A stretch of DNA of 64,000 nucleotides, taken from the NCBI RefSeq assembly GCF_004378255.1, contig NZ_SNQG01000005.1:1-64000 (forward strand). Reading direction: 5' to 3'. Below, one piece after another: positions 33,978-42,180 of the stretch. The notes beneath the pieces are model-generated. The model did not search any database. It saw only the letters and a list, made by a program, of their open reading frames with translations, and had not been told where the DNA came from. Position numbers and translations under genes: made by a program. Positions within the stretch are counted from its first letter, which is position 1. Each line of letters opens with the position of its first letter. The DNA comes from Mucilaginibacter phyllosphaerae (GTDB lineage: Bacteria > Bacteroidota > Bacteroidia > Sphingobacteriales > Sphingobacteriaceae).

Positions 33978-35287
33978 TAGTTAATTATTTTTCTGCCGAT
34001 ACTGTTATAATAAAAGCCCAGATCTATCATTTTTTGCAGGTCGTAAAGATTACGGCCGTCAAATATCACTTTGCTTTTAAGCAGGCTGCCTATCTGTTCA
34101 AAATCTGGTGTGCGGAAAGCCGACCATTCGGTAACGATCAGTAAAGCATCAGCATCGTTTAAAGTTTCGTAAGCATCAGCTCCGTAAGTAATTTTATCAC
34201 CTACAAGTGCCTTTACGTTATTCATACCCTCAGGGTCAAACACGCTGATGGTTGCACCTTCTTTTAGTAATTCATCAATAATATACAAAGCAGGTGCTTC
34301 GCGGATGTCATCAGTTTCCGGCTTAAAGGCCAGGCCCCACATGGCAAAGTGTTTGCCTTTTAAGTCGCCGTTATAGTATTTTTTCAACTTCTGTACCAGC
34401 ACTTTTTTCTGGATCTCGTTAACTTCCATAACCGAGTTAAGGATTTTAAAATCATACTGGTTCTCTTCTGCCGATTTTGCCAGGGCCTGCACATCTTTAG
34501 GGAAACAGCTGCCACCGTAGCCAATACCCGAGAACAGGAAGCGGTTACCGATACGGTTATCGGCACCTATGCCCCGGCGCACCATATCAACATCTGCACC
34601 AACCAGTTCGCAAAGGTTGGCTACCTCGTTCATAAATGATATTTTGGTAGCCAGGAATGAGTTTGCAGCATACTTGGTTAACTCTGATGAACGCTCATCC
34701 ATAAATATTACCGGGTTACCCTGGCGTACGTATGGCGCATAAAGCTCGGCCATTAGTTTACGGGCGCGCTCGTCGGTAGTACCTACTACTACACGGTCGG
34801 GTTTCATAAAATCTTCAACGGCCACACCTTCGCGCAAAAATTCGGGGTTTGATACCACGGCGCATTCTATATTGGTATTGGCCTTTATAACAGCTGTAAC
34901 TTTATCTGCTGTGCCAACAGGCACGGTGCTTTTGGTTACGATAACCTTATAATCAGTAACTAATTTGGCAATATCTTTAGCAGCGCCTAAAACGTAGCTC
35001 AGATCTGCCGAGCCATCACCACCCGGAGGAGTTGGCAATGCTAAAAATATGATTTGAGCATCAGCAATAGCATCAGCCAAAACATTTGTAAATAGCAGCC
35101 TTTTCTGGCTGATATTACGATGGAAAAGCAACTCAAGACCCGGCTCATAAATGGGAAGTTTACCTTCCTGCATCATTTTTACCTTTTGTTCGTTAATATC
35201 AACGCAAGTAACCTGGTTACCGGTTTCGGCTAAACATGTGCCGGTTACCAATCCAACGTAACCTGTTCCAACAACAGCTATTTTCAT
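33977..35287 (-). CDS. ugd: UDP-glucose 6-dehydrogenase
   Basis: 436 aa. Two-step oxidation of UDP-glucose to UDP-glucuronate. The NAD-binding [10 protein letters not shown] (7-16), the [12 protein letters not shown] loop (about 76-87), the catalytic Cys in [14 protein letters not shown] (about 252-265) and the C-terminal [16 protein letters not shown] (about 313-328) are all present. First gene of the leftward sugar-nucleotide block and divergent from waaA. Confidence 0.96.
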   Translation of the reverse strand: MKIAVVGTGYVGLVTGTCLAETGNQVTCVDINEQKVKMMQEGKLPIYEPGLELLFHRNISQKRLLFTNVLADAIADAQIIFLALPTPPGGDGSADLSYVLGAAKDIAKLVTDYKVIVTKSTVPVGTADKVTAVIKANTNIECAVVSNPEFLREGVAVEDFMKPDRVVVGTTDERARKLMAELYAPYVRQGNPVIFMDERSSELTKYAANSFLATKISFMNEVANLCELVGADVDMVRRGIGADNRIGNRFLFSGIGYGGSCFPKDVQALAKSAEENQYDFKILNSVMEVNEIQKKVLVQKLKKYYNGDLKGKHFAMWGLAFKPETDDIREAPALYIIDELLKEGATISVFDPEGMNNVKALVGDKITYGADAYETLNDADALLIVTEWSAFRTPDFEQIGSLLKSKVIFDGRNLYDLQKMIDLGFYYNSIGRKIIN

Positions 35288-35312
35288 AAATACTTTTTGT
35301 TATTAATGTTAT

Positions 35313-35320
35313 TACTTTTA
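35313..35320 (+). promoter_or_regulatory. Possible -7 box of waaA (TACTTTTA)
   Basis: TACTTTTA (one mismatch to TAnnTTTG) overlaps the first base of the upstream ATG at 35320. That ATG would lie before the expected transcription start. This favours ATG 35353 as the waaA start. Confidence 0.35.
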
Positions 35321-35352
35321 TGCCGACGAAGATAAGAATTAGCAATTTAAAA

Positions 35353-36567
35353 ATGCGCTTACTATACAACATTGGCATTACATTATACTACACGCTTGTG
35401 TATATAGTTTCATTTTATAAAAATAAAGCCAAATTATGGATAAACGGGCGCAAGTGGCAGCAAGTGCAGCAAATAGAAGCAAGCATCTGGTTTCATTTTG
35501 CATCATTAGGCGAATTTGAACAGGGCCGCCCTGTTTTAGAGGCTGTAAAGAGCAGTTATCCGCAGTATAAAATTGTAATAACTTTCTTCTCGCCATCGGG
35601 CTACGAAGCCAGAAAAAACACGCCGCTTGCCGATGCTGTGTATTATTTACCCCTTGACAGGGCTGCTAATGCCCGAACTTTTGTTAATACGATAAAACCG
35701 GTAATGGCTATTTTTACCAAGTACGAGTATTGGTATCATTTTTTTAACGAATTACACACGCAGCATATACCGCTATATATCATATCGGGCATTTTTAGGC
35801 CCGGGCAGGTTTTTTTTAAGTGGTATGGCAGCCTGCACCGCAACATGCTAAAAATGGCGACCTGGTTTTTTGTTCAGGACTCAGATTCTAAACATTTATT
35901 GCACGATGCCGGTATTACCAATGTTACTATTAGCGGCGACACCCGGTTTGACAGGGTATGGGCGAATGCACAGCAGCCCAAATCACTCAAATATGTAGCT
36001 GAATTTAAAAACGGGCAAAACCTATTTATTGCCGGCAGCACCTGGCCTGCCGATGAAAAGTTGATAGCTAACCTGATTGCCCAACACCCCCATTGGAAAT
36101 TTATCATCGCACCGCACGAGATTGGAGAGGATAAAATAAACAGCTTGATGAATTTGTTACCAAAAGAAACAACATTAAGGTTTTCCCAAATCTCACATCT
36201 CACATCTCACATCTCATGTCTAATCATAGATAACATTGGTATGCTCTCCTCACTTTATCAATATGCAGATATAGCTTATATAGGCGGCGGCTTTGGCGCA
36301 GGCATCCACAATACATTAGAAGCCGCGGCCTTTGGCATGCCGGTTATTTTTGGCCCTAAACACGATAAATTTAAAGAGGCAAAAGACCTGGTAAAATTAC
36401 AAGCAGGCTTCAGCATCAATTCGCAGGAGGAATTAAACCGTATTGCGGGTTTATTAATGAATAATGAAACTACACGGCACGCGGCTTCGGCAACAGCTAA
36501 AAAGTATGTTTTTGAAAATGTTGGTGCTACAGATACTATAATGGCTTATATGAAGGAGCAGCATTAG
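35353..36567 (+). CDS. waaA: Kdo transferase (3-deoxy-D-manno-octulosonic acid transferase)
   Basis: 404 aa from ATG 35353. It adds Kdo to lipid A precursor at the inner membrane. N-terminal membrane anchor (about 1-22), WFHFASLGEFEQGRP (about 43-57), ITFFSPSGYE (about 75-84), GDTRFDRVW, and the C-terminal GIHNTLEAAAFGMPVIFGP with the nucleotide-sugar site. Between FSQ and LIIDNIGML the frame contains ISHLTSHISC, encoded by a stretch (36185-36221) of the dispersed TCTCACATCTCA repeat. The repeat has therefore been absorbed into a surface loop without breaking the frame. Confidence 0.92.
   Translation: MRLLYNIGITLYYTLVYIVSFYKNKAKLWINGRKWQQVQQIEASIWFHFASLGEFEQGRPVLEAVKSSYPQYKIVITFFSPSGYEARKNTPLADAVYYLPLDRAANARTFVNTIKPVMAIFTKYEYWYHFFNELHTQHIPLYIISGIFRPGQVFFKWYGSLHRNMLKMATWFFVQDSDSKHLLHDAGITNVTISGDTRFDRVWANAQQPKSLKYVAEFKNGQNLFIAGSTWPADEKLIANLIAQHPHWKFIIAPHEIGEDKINSLMNLLPKETTLRFSQISHLTSHISCLIIDNIGMLSSLYQYADIAYIGGGFGAGIHNTLEAAAFGMPVIFGPKHDKFKEAKDLVKLQAGFSINSQEELNRIAGLLMNNETTRHAASATAKKYVFENVGATDTIMAYMKEQH
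36185..36221 (+). repeat. TCTCACATCTCA repeat inside the waaA coding region
   Basis: The 37-bp stretch holds tandem (T)CTCACATC units ending CTCATGTCT. It matches the intergenic repeat family at 14893-14985, and encodes QISHLTSHISC in the waaA frame. Confidence 0.7.
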
Positions 36568-36611
36568 CCCTTTCACCTTACTGCCATAGTTCAATTTCGC
36601 CAGAAAATGAC

Positions 36612-37466
36612 ATGCATATTAAAGGAGTAATTCTTAATATTGCTGTTATGGGCTTTTTGGATATCCCCGGCTTGGGCAGGGCACATTATCACCAATATGG
36701 AACAGGCAGCAAACCGCTGCTCGCTTTTCATGGCTACGGGATGACGGGCAGGCAATTCCACGTGCTCGAAAAGTCTGTCCTAACAGCATACCACGTTTAT
36801 GGTTTCGATCATTTTTTTCATGGTGAAAGTAAACTTGGCGACTGGACCGGACAACAAATTATAGAAGGTATGCCTAAGCCCATGGTAAAAGCTTACATGG
36901 AAGAATGGTTTAAACAATACGGCAGGCAGCGTTTTTCGGTAATGGGATACTCTATAGGCGCGAATGTGGCTTTGATACTGGTAGAAGAGTATGCCGATTT
37001 GATTGATGATATGATCCTGATGGCGCCCGATGGATTATCGGTTTACAAAGGCTTTCAATTTTTAACTTATCAGCCTATAGGTAAATATTTATTTAAAAGG
37101 GTCACCAAAAGTAAATGGCTGGCGCCGGCGCTGCTTAAAAATTTAAAAAAGGTTAATTTTATTGACGAAAGCCTGTACCACATAGCCTATAATGAAATTG
37201 ATACCGAACAAAAACGGCAGGATGTTTATTATACCCTAAACCTCATCCGTTTGTTAAAACCCGATACCACCAAAATAGCGCAGCTGATTAACCGGTACCA
37301 TATAAAATGCAGGCTTATATTTGGCAGGCACGATAATTTGTTCCCGATGAAAGCGGCCATGCCATTTATTGATAAGCTGCCCCATGCCGAGGTGCATGAG
37401 GTAGATATGGGGCATTGGCTGGTTACCAAACAACTGGATGAGTATTTAGTAAATTTGCAGCAATGA
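36612..37466 (+). CDS. Alpha/beta-hydrolase
   Basis: 284 aa (an ATG at 36648 would remove 12 residues and is equally possible). Canonical parts: oxyanion region AFHGYGMTG (about 37-45), nucleophile elbow MGYSIGANV (Ser near 118), acid in IFGRHDNLFP (Asp near 240) and the base in DMGHWLV (His near 270). Substrate unknown. Its stop overlaps the start of the first acyltransferase (ATGA). This links it to the lipid-acyl and carotenoid cluster, possibly as an esterase of acylated products. Confidence 0.82.
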   Translation: MHIKGVILNIAVMGFLDIPGLGRAHYHQYGTGSKPLLAFHGYGMTGRQFHVLEKSVLTAYHVYGFDHFFHGESKLGDWTGQQIIEGMPKPMVKAYMEEWFKQYGRQRFSVMGYSIGANVALILVEEYADLIDDMILMAPDGLSVYKGFQFLTYQPIGKYLFKRVTKSKWLAPALLKNLKKVNFIDESLYHIAYNEIDTEQKRQDVYYTLNLIRLLKPDTTKIAQLINRYHIKCRLIFGRHDNLFPMKAAMPFIDKLPHAEVHEVDMGHWLVTKQLDEYLVNLQQ

Positions 37467-38086
37467 TACCCGCACGCAGAGTAAAACTTTTTAGCAACTG
37501 GTTTGCCATATATATGCGCTACCGTATGCGTAAAGCTTTTAACCGGCTGGTGGTTACACCCTTTACGCCAAAACCAGGGCATTCTGTGCTATTGCTTTGT
37601 AACCATTTTAGCTGGTGGGATGGCCTGTGGGGAAATTACCTGGCCTATTGGCACCTTAACAAAGATCTGTACATTATGATGCAGGAAGATCACCTGCAAA
37701 AGCGGATGCTGCTGAATCTTTTTGGGGGCTTTTCGATAAACAGATCATCGCGCGAGATGGTCAAATCCTTGCAATATGCCGCGGGGTTGTTGAATGATCC
37801 TCAAAACCTGGTGGTGGTATTTCCGCAAGGCGAACTGATCTCAAACCACACTACCGAAATTAAGGTAGAAAAGGGCATCGAGCGACTGATCAAGAATATA
37901 AAAGGGCCCTGCCAGATTGTTTATAACTGCGCACTGATAGATTATTTTGAAAGCTTAAAGCCATCGGTGTTTTTCCATTTATTTGATTGCGGCGTGGCAG
38001 GCGAAGTACCTTTTGACGAATTGGTTACACAAATAAATACCTTTCATCAGCAAGCCCTCAAAGCACAAATACAGGTGGAGCATTAG
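37463..38086 (+). CDS. PlsC-like acyltransferase 1
   Basis: 207 aa. The acyltransferase motif I is CNHFSWWDGLWGN (His-x4-Asp), motif II-like GGFSINRSSREM and motif III FPQGELISN. It belongs to the glycerol-phosphate/LPA acyltransferase superfamily. It is short and adjacent to a very similar second copy, a GT2 transferase and a carotenoid hydratase. A role in acylating a glycosyl carotenoid is therefore plausible, though ordinary phospholipid acylation cannot be excluded. It overlaps the upstream hydrolase by 4 nt. Confidence 0.8.
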   Translation: MIPARRVKLFSNWFAIYMRYRMRKAFNRLVVTPFTPKPGHSVLLLCNHFSWWDGLWGNYLAYWHLNKDLYIMMQEDHLQKRMLLNLFGGFSINRSSREMVKSLQYAAGLLNDPQNLVVVFPQGELISNHTTEIKVEKGIERLIKNIKGPCQIVYNCALIDYFESLKPSVFFHLFDCGVAGEVPFDELVTQINTFHQQALKAQIQVEH

Positions 38087-38088
38087 TT

Positions 38089-38703
38089 ATGATATATCCG
38101 CAAAAAAATAAACTCATTACCTGGTTTTTCCATCATTACATCCTGCGGATCGTAAAAAGTAATTTTTATGCGGTAAAGTTTAACAGCCTTTCAGCAGATG
38201 CAAACAGATCTGTTTTATTGCTGGCCAATCACTTTAGCTGGTGGGATGGTTTTTTGATGTATTATATCAACCAAAAGCTATTTAAAAAGCGTTTTCATGT
38301 AATGGTGATAGAAGAAACGATACAAAAAGTTTCTTTTTTTAAATACCTGGGTGCATTCTCGGTAAGTAAAAACTCGCGCGATATACTGGCTTCCTTAAAT
38401 TATGCAGCCACACTACTAAACGATCCCGACAATCTGGTGCTGATATTTCCACAGGGTAAGCTTTACTCCAATTTTGCAGATAAAATAAATTTAGAAAAAG
38501 GCGCCGGCAGGATCATGCAAGCGGCAGGCGATAAATGCCAAACCATACTGGCCGCAACATTTATAGAAACCCTGCAACATAAAAAGCCAACAGCCAGCGT
38601 TAATTTAAAGCTTTTAAAGGCTAATGATGCGGGCAGGCTTCAGGATATTTATCAGCAGCATTACAATTTTTCAAAACTCTCACAAACACAATTTGTTATT
38701 TAG
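38089..38703 (+). CDS. PlsC-like acyltransferase 2 (paralogue of the preceding gene)
   Basis: 204 aa. Same order of motifs: LANHFSWWDGFLMYY (His-x4-Asp), GAFSVSKNSRDILASL, FPQGKLYSN. It is clearly paralogous to acyltransferase 1 (HFSWWDG, FPQG, the NSRD/SSRE element) and begins 2 nt after it, so the pair arose by tandem duplication. Two copies may act on different acyl acceptors or chain lengths. Confidence 0.8.
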   Translation: MIYPQKNKLITWFFHHYILRIVKSNFYAVKFNSLSADANRSVLLLANHFSWWDGFLMYYINQKLFKKRFHVMVIEETIQKVSFFKYLGAFSVSKNSRDILASLNYAATLLNDPDNLVLIFPQGKLYSNFADKINLEKGAGRIMQAAGDKCQTILAATFIETLQHKKPTASVNLKLLKANDAGRLQDIYQQHYNFSKLSQTQFVI

Positions 38704-38706
38704 GCA

Positions 38707-39798
38707 GTGGTTGTAGCAATATCGGTTATATTCTTTTTTATTATACTTCGGTTTACAGTTACCCTGTTTAACTTTATATCCAACCCCAAACTGCCGCGCA
38801 TCGGCACCCGCTATGCAGACCTGGTATCTGTATTGATACCTGCCCGTAACGAGCAGGGCAATATCATCTCTTTACTGCAATCCATTCATCAGCAGGATTA
38901 TAACAACTATGAAGTAATTATATTGGATGATGAGTCGACAGATGACACTTATAACATTTGTTTAGCCTTTGCTGCAGATCATCCAAAATTCAAAGTAATT
39001 AAAGGCGGGGGATTACCAAAAGGCTGGATAGGTAAAAATTATGCCTGCCATCAACTGGCGCAAAAGGCAAAAGGGAGTTATTTGCTTTTTTTAGATGCAG
39101 ATGAAACGGTTAGTAACGGTTTAATTAACAGCGCCGTTCACCGGATGCACTTACGGGGGCTTGGCTTATTAAGCTTATTTACCAACCAGGAGATGAAAAC
39201 AATTGGCGAGTTAACCGTTGTGCCGCTTATGCATTATGTGTTGATCAACCTGCTGCCGTTAAGGCTGATATACCTGGTTAAAAAACAAGCATCCGTGGCA
39301 GCAGCCAGCGGGCAGTTCATGCTGTTTGATGCAGCGGCCTACCATCATAACCAATGGCACAAACTGGTTAAGAACAAGGTTGTAGAGGATGTAGAGATCA
39401 TGAAAACTATAAAGGCTTATGGTTATAACGGCGAAGGTTTGCTGGCAAACCGTATGATAACCTGCCGCATGTACACCGGCTATACCGAGGCATTAAACGG
39501 GTTTAGCAAAAACTTTATGGCTGCCTTTAATTACAGCATCCCTATGTTTTTAATATATTTAACATTGCTTATAGGCGGGCCGCTGCTTATTTTTAGTACC
39601 GGCAGCCTGCAGCTAATAAGTTTTATGGTAAGCCTTATTGTGTTATCGCGCATTATGGTATCATTTCTATCAGGGCAAAATGCTTTACTTAACGTACTTT
39701 TGCACCCTTTACAAATGCTTAACCTGTTGGTTATCGGCATTAAATCTATACAAAAGCATTTAACTAAAACCACTGAATGGAAAGGCCGCAAAGTTTAA
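38707..39798 (+). CDS. GT2 glycosyltransferase, candidate carotenoid glycosyltransferase (CruC/CruG-like)
   Basis: 363 aa, starting with GTG 3 nt after the acyltransferase. An N-terminal membrane helix (about 1-20) precedes the GT-A domain: SVLIPARNEQGNI (about 39-51), ILDDESTDDTYN (about 74-85), LFLDADETVS (DxD, about 121-130). Two or three C-terminal membrane helices follow (about 275-345). This design is shared with CruC and CruG, which glycosylate carotenoids at the 1' or 2' hydroxyl. It overlaps the CruF-like gene by 22 nt, and in cyanobacteria cruF and cruG are also neighbours. The sugar is unknown. Confidence 0.78.
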   Translation: MVVAISVIFFFIILRFTVTLFNFISNPKLPRIGTRYADLVSVLIPARNEQGNIISLLQSIHQQDYNNYEVIILDDESTDDTYNICLAFAADHPKFKVIKGGGLPKGWIGKNYACHQLAQKAKGSYLLFLDADETVSNGLINSAVHRMHLRGLGLLSLFTNQEMKTIGELTVVPLMHYVLINLLPLRLIYLVKKQASVAAASGQFMLFDAAAYHHNQWHKLVKNKVVEDVEIMKTIKAYGYNGEGLLANRMITCRMYTGYTEALNGFSKNFMAAFNYSIPMFLIYLTLLIGGPLLIFSTGSLQLISFMVSLIVLSRIMVSFLSGQNALLNVLLHPLQMLNLLVIGIKSIQKHLTKTTEWKGRKV

Positions 39799-40433
39799 AT
39801 ATCACCCCAAAGGTTGCCGTTGCGGTTATTATACTTTTTCATGCTGTTGGCTTTACCGGCTTATCCGTTGCTGCAACAAGGCCGCTGTTTTTACAGTTGG
39901 TTGCCTGGCACCTGCTACTAATGATGCTGGTGATAATGCTTGGGCACGATAAGCCGAACAATCGCTTTGGCATTTTTACATTAGTTACTTTTTTACTGGG
40001 CTTTACCGCCGAATGGGTGGGCGTACACACCGGGTTACTTTTTGGCAATTATGCATACGGCAAAACACTCGGCATAAAACTTTTGGAGATACCTTTGATG
40101 ATTGGCGTAAACTGGTTTTTACTGATTTATGCAGTAGGGGTAACTATGCAGCGCAGCAGGTTAAAAAGCGCTGTTTTTCGGGTGGTAACGGGTGCCGCTA
40201 TTTTGGTACTGCTTGATCTGCTGATAGAACCTGTTGCCATCAGGTTTGATTACTGGCACTGGGCCGGGGGCATTATCCCGATTAAAAATTACATTTGCTG
40301 GTTTTTGGTAAGCGTGTTGATGCTGGGGATATTTGAATGGTTTAAGTTTAAAAAACAAAGCAAGGCTGCACCCGTATTACTGATAACCGAATTTGTATTT
40401 TTTGGAGCGTTGAATTTAGCGGTGATGTTATAA
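39777..40433 (+). CDS. CruF-like carotenoid 1',2'-hydratase
   Basis: 218 aa, an integral membrane protein with about six helices. Family signatures visible are FTAEWVGVHTGLLFGNYAYGK (split here: FTAEWVGVHTG, then LLFGNYAYG), EIPLMIGVNWFLLIYA, and DLLIEPVAIRFDYWHW. These occur in the carotenoid biosynthesis protein (DUF422) family that includes CruF. The enzyme adds water across the 1',2' double bond of the psi end. That provides the hydroxyl used by a glycosyltransferase and the substrate of CrtD-type desaturation. Confidence 0.85.
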   Translation: MERPQSLNITPKVAVAVIILFHAVGFTGLSVAATRPLFLQLVAWHLLLMMLVIMLGHDKPNNRFGIFTLVTFLLGFTAEWVGVHTGLLFGNYAYGKTLGIKLLEIPLMIGVNWFLLIYAVGVTMQRSRLKSAVFRVVTGAAILVLLDLLIEPVAIRFDYWHWAGGIIPIKNYICWFLVSVLMLGIFEWFKFKKQSKAAPVLLITEFVFFGALNLAVML

Positions 40434-40467
40434 AATAATGACCAGAGTTTTACCAGTTGCTTATATT

Positions 40468-40500
40468 CAATTTTAGAATTTAGCGTTTAGAATTTAGTAT
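40468..40500. repeat. Short dispersed repeat (GAATTTAG units)
   Basis: TTTTAGAATTTAGCGTTTAGAATTTAG repeats the unit TTTAGAATTTAG just before ispH. A related wording occurs at 55868-55930. Its last bases merge into the ispH -7 box. Confidence 0.4.
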
Positions 40501-40505
40501 TTTTG
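40498..40505 (+). promoter_or_regulatory. ispH -7 box (TATTTTTG), 7 nt before ATG
   Basis: TATTTTTG matches TAnnTTTG and ends 7 nt before ATG 40513. A very short or absent 5' leader is expected. Confidence 0.55.
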
Positions 40506-40512
40506 TACCAAC

Positions 40513-41364
40513 ATGGGTAATTATCAGTTACAAGTTACAATAGACCAGGATTCGGGCTTTTGCTTTGGGGTGGTTTATGCTATTGATATGGCCGAAGAAA
40601 TTTTGGCCGAAGATGGATATTTGTACTGCCTGGGCGATATTGTGCATAACGATGAGGAAGTATTAAGGCTAAAAGCAATGGGCCTGCGCATAATTGAACA
40701 CGCCGAACTATCTGATCTGCATAACGAAAAGGTACTGATCCGTGCACATGGCGAAGCGCCCGAAACTTACAGAACCGCCTTAGAAAACAATATTACCCTG
40801 ATAGATGCATCGTGCCCGGTAGTTTTAAAACTGCAAAACCGCATCAAAACATCGTATGACAGTAATGAAAAGATCCTGATTTTTGGCAAGCACGGCCATG
40901 CCGAAGTAATAGGGCTGCAAGGGCAAACCAATGGCGACGCCCTGGTTTTTCAGGATATAGCCGAGCTGGATAACGCCGAACTACCTGCAAGCTTCACCCT
41001 TTATAGCCAAACGACAAAAAGCATGGAGAAGTTTTACAGCGTGAAGGAAGAATTGCTGTCGCGTGGGTACGAGGTAAAGGCTAACGATACTATTTGCCGC
41101 CAGGTAAGCAACCGTGATAAAGACCTGCCCGCCTTTGCTACAAAATTTGATAAGGTAGTATTTGTATCGGGCAAAAAATCATCAAACGGTAAGGTACTGT
41201 ACGAGGTTTGCAAAAAACATAATCCCGATACTTATTTTGTATCATCTATAGATGAATTGGATAAAAGCATGTTTAACGCCGGCGACAAGGTTGGTATAGC
41301 AGGCGCAACATCAACCCCAATGTGGCTGATGCAAAAAGTAAAAGCCGAACTGGAAAACTATTAG
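40513..41364 (+). CDS. ispH: 4-hydroxy-3-methylbut-2-enyl diphosphate reductase
   Basis: 283 aa. Last step of the MEP pathway, making IPP and DMAPP. The three [4Fe-4S] cysteines are in SGFCFGV, ASCPVV and TICRQVSNR (near residues 16, 99 and 195). The substrate histidines are in GDIVHNDEEV and RAHGEAP. Placement between the CruF-like and CrtW-like genes, in the same direction, points to supply of precursors for carotenoid synthesis. It has its own promoter. Confidence 0.96.
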   Translation: MGNYQLQVTIDQDSGFCFGVVYAIDMAEEILAEDGYLYCLGDIVHNDEEVLRLKAMGLRIIEHAELSDLHNEKVLIRAHGEAPETYRTALENNITLIDASCPVVLKLQNRIKTSYDSNEKILIFGKHGHAEVIGLQGQTNGDALVFQDIAELDNAELPASFTLYSQTTKSMEKFYSVKEELLSRGYEVKANDTICRQVSNRDKDLPAFATKFDKVVFVSGKKSSNGKVLYEVCKKHNPDTYFVSSIDELDKSMFNAGDKVGIAGATSTPMWLMQKVKAELENY

Positions 41365-41394
41365 CAGCATGCTATTTGCTGTATAAAAATCATC

Positions 41395-42069
41395 TTGCAA
41401 AAATCACCCTCATATACCGGTTTGTTTATTGCCCTGCTGGTGCTGGGCAGCTGGGCGGCATCAACCATTTTGCTGATGCAATGGCAGGTTGATTACAAAA
41501 ACCCGTTGCTGTACCTGTTTATTTTATTACAGATGCATTTGTACACGGGGCTTTTTATTACTGCGCATGATGCTATGCACGGTACCGTTGCGCCAAATAA
41601 TAACTTAAATAAAGCCATTGGCTTTATCAGTACTTTTTTATACGCCTCGTTCTGGTACCCTAAACTATATACCAAACACCACCAGCACCACAACCACGTG
41701 CACACAGATGCAGACCCTGATTACCATAACGGGGCTTTTTTTAAATGGTATGTTAGGTTTATCCGTAATTACCTGTCTGTATGGCAAATTGTAATTATGG
41801 CTATTATTTTTAATGTACTTAAGATCTGGATCCCGCAACCTAATCTGGTGCTGTTTTGGGTGGTACCTTCGTTACTAAGCACGTTACAATTATTTTATTT
41901 TGGCACTTATTTACCCCACAAAGGCGAGCATGATAATAAACACCAGTCGCGCAGTTTAAAACGCAACCACTTCCTGGCTTTTTTTAGCTGCTACTTTTTC
42001 GGGTATCATTACGAGCACCATGATGCCCCCTGGGTACCCTGGTGGAAGTTATGGACGGTGAAAAAGTAA
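41395..42069 (+). CDS. CrtW-like beta-carotene ketolase (membrane di-iron oxygenase)
   Basis: 224 aa, starting with TTG. Three histidine clusters of the membrane desaturase/hydroxylase superfamily are present: TAHDAMHGT (about 57-64), KHHQHHNHVHTDADPDYH (about 94-111) and GYHYEHHDAP (about 202-211). The arrangement HDAMHGxV and HxxHHxxxxTDxDPD is that of CrtW ketolases, which introduce the 4-keto group on the beta ring. Several membrane helices surround them. It lies 30 nt after ispH. A fatty-acid desaturase is the alternative, judged less likely from size and motifs. Confidence 0.82.
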   Translation: MQKSPSYTGLFIALLVLGSWAASTILLMQWQVDYKNPLLYLFILLQMHLYTGLFITAHDAMHGTVAPNNNLNKAIGFISTFLYASFWYPKLYTKHHQHHNHVHTDADPDYHNGAFFKWYVRFIRNYLSVWQIVIMAIIFNVLKIWIPQPNLVLFWVVPSLLSTLQLFYFGTYLPHKGEHDNKHQSRSLKRNHFLAFFSCYFFGYHYEHHDAPWVPWWKLWTVKK

Positions 42070-42157
42070 AAATTCACGCCATTGCAATGATGGTAATTAC
42101 ACCTATCATCAATTTGCAATAATAGTTCCTGCATCAAGCGTTTAGGGTGTTTTTTAT

Positions 42158-42165
42158 TACATTTG
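42158..42165 (+). promoter_or_regulatory. hemH -7 box (TACATTTG)
   Basis: TACATTTG matches TAnnTTTG, 15 nt before ATG 42181. No clear -33 element was found at 19-21 nt. Confidence 0.5.
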
Positions 42166-42180
42166 CCGCTCTTATAAATT

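Noticed and set aside
41395..42069. Fatty-acid desaturase for the ketolase-like gene
   Set aside because: 224 aa is short for acyl desaturases, and the HDAMHGT and HHxHHNHVHTDADPD pattern plus carotenoid context favour CrtW.
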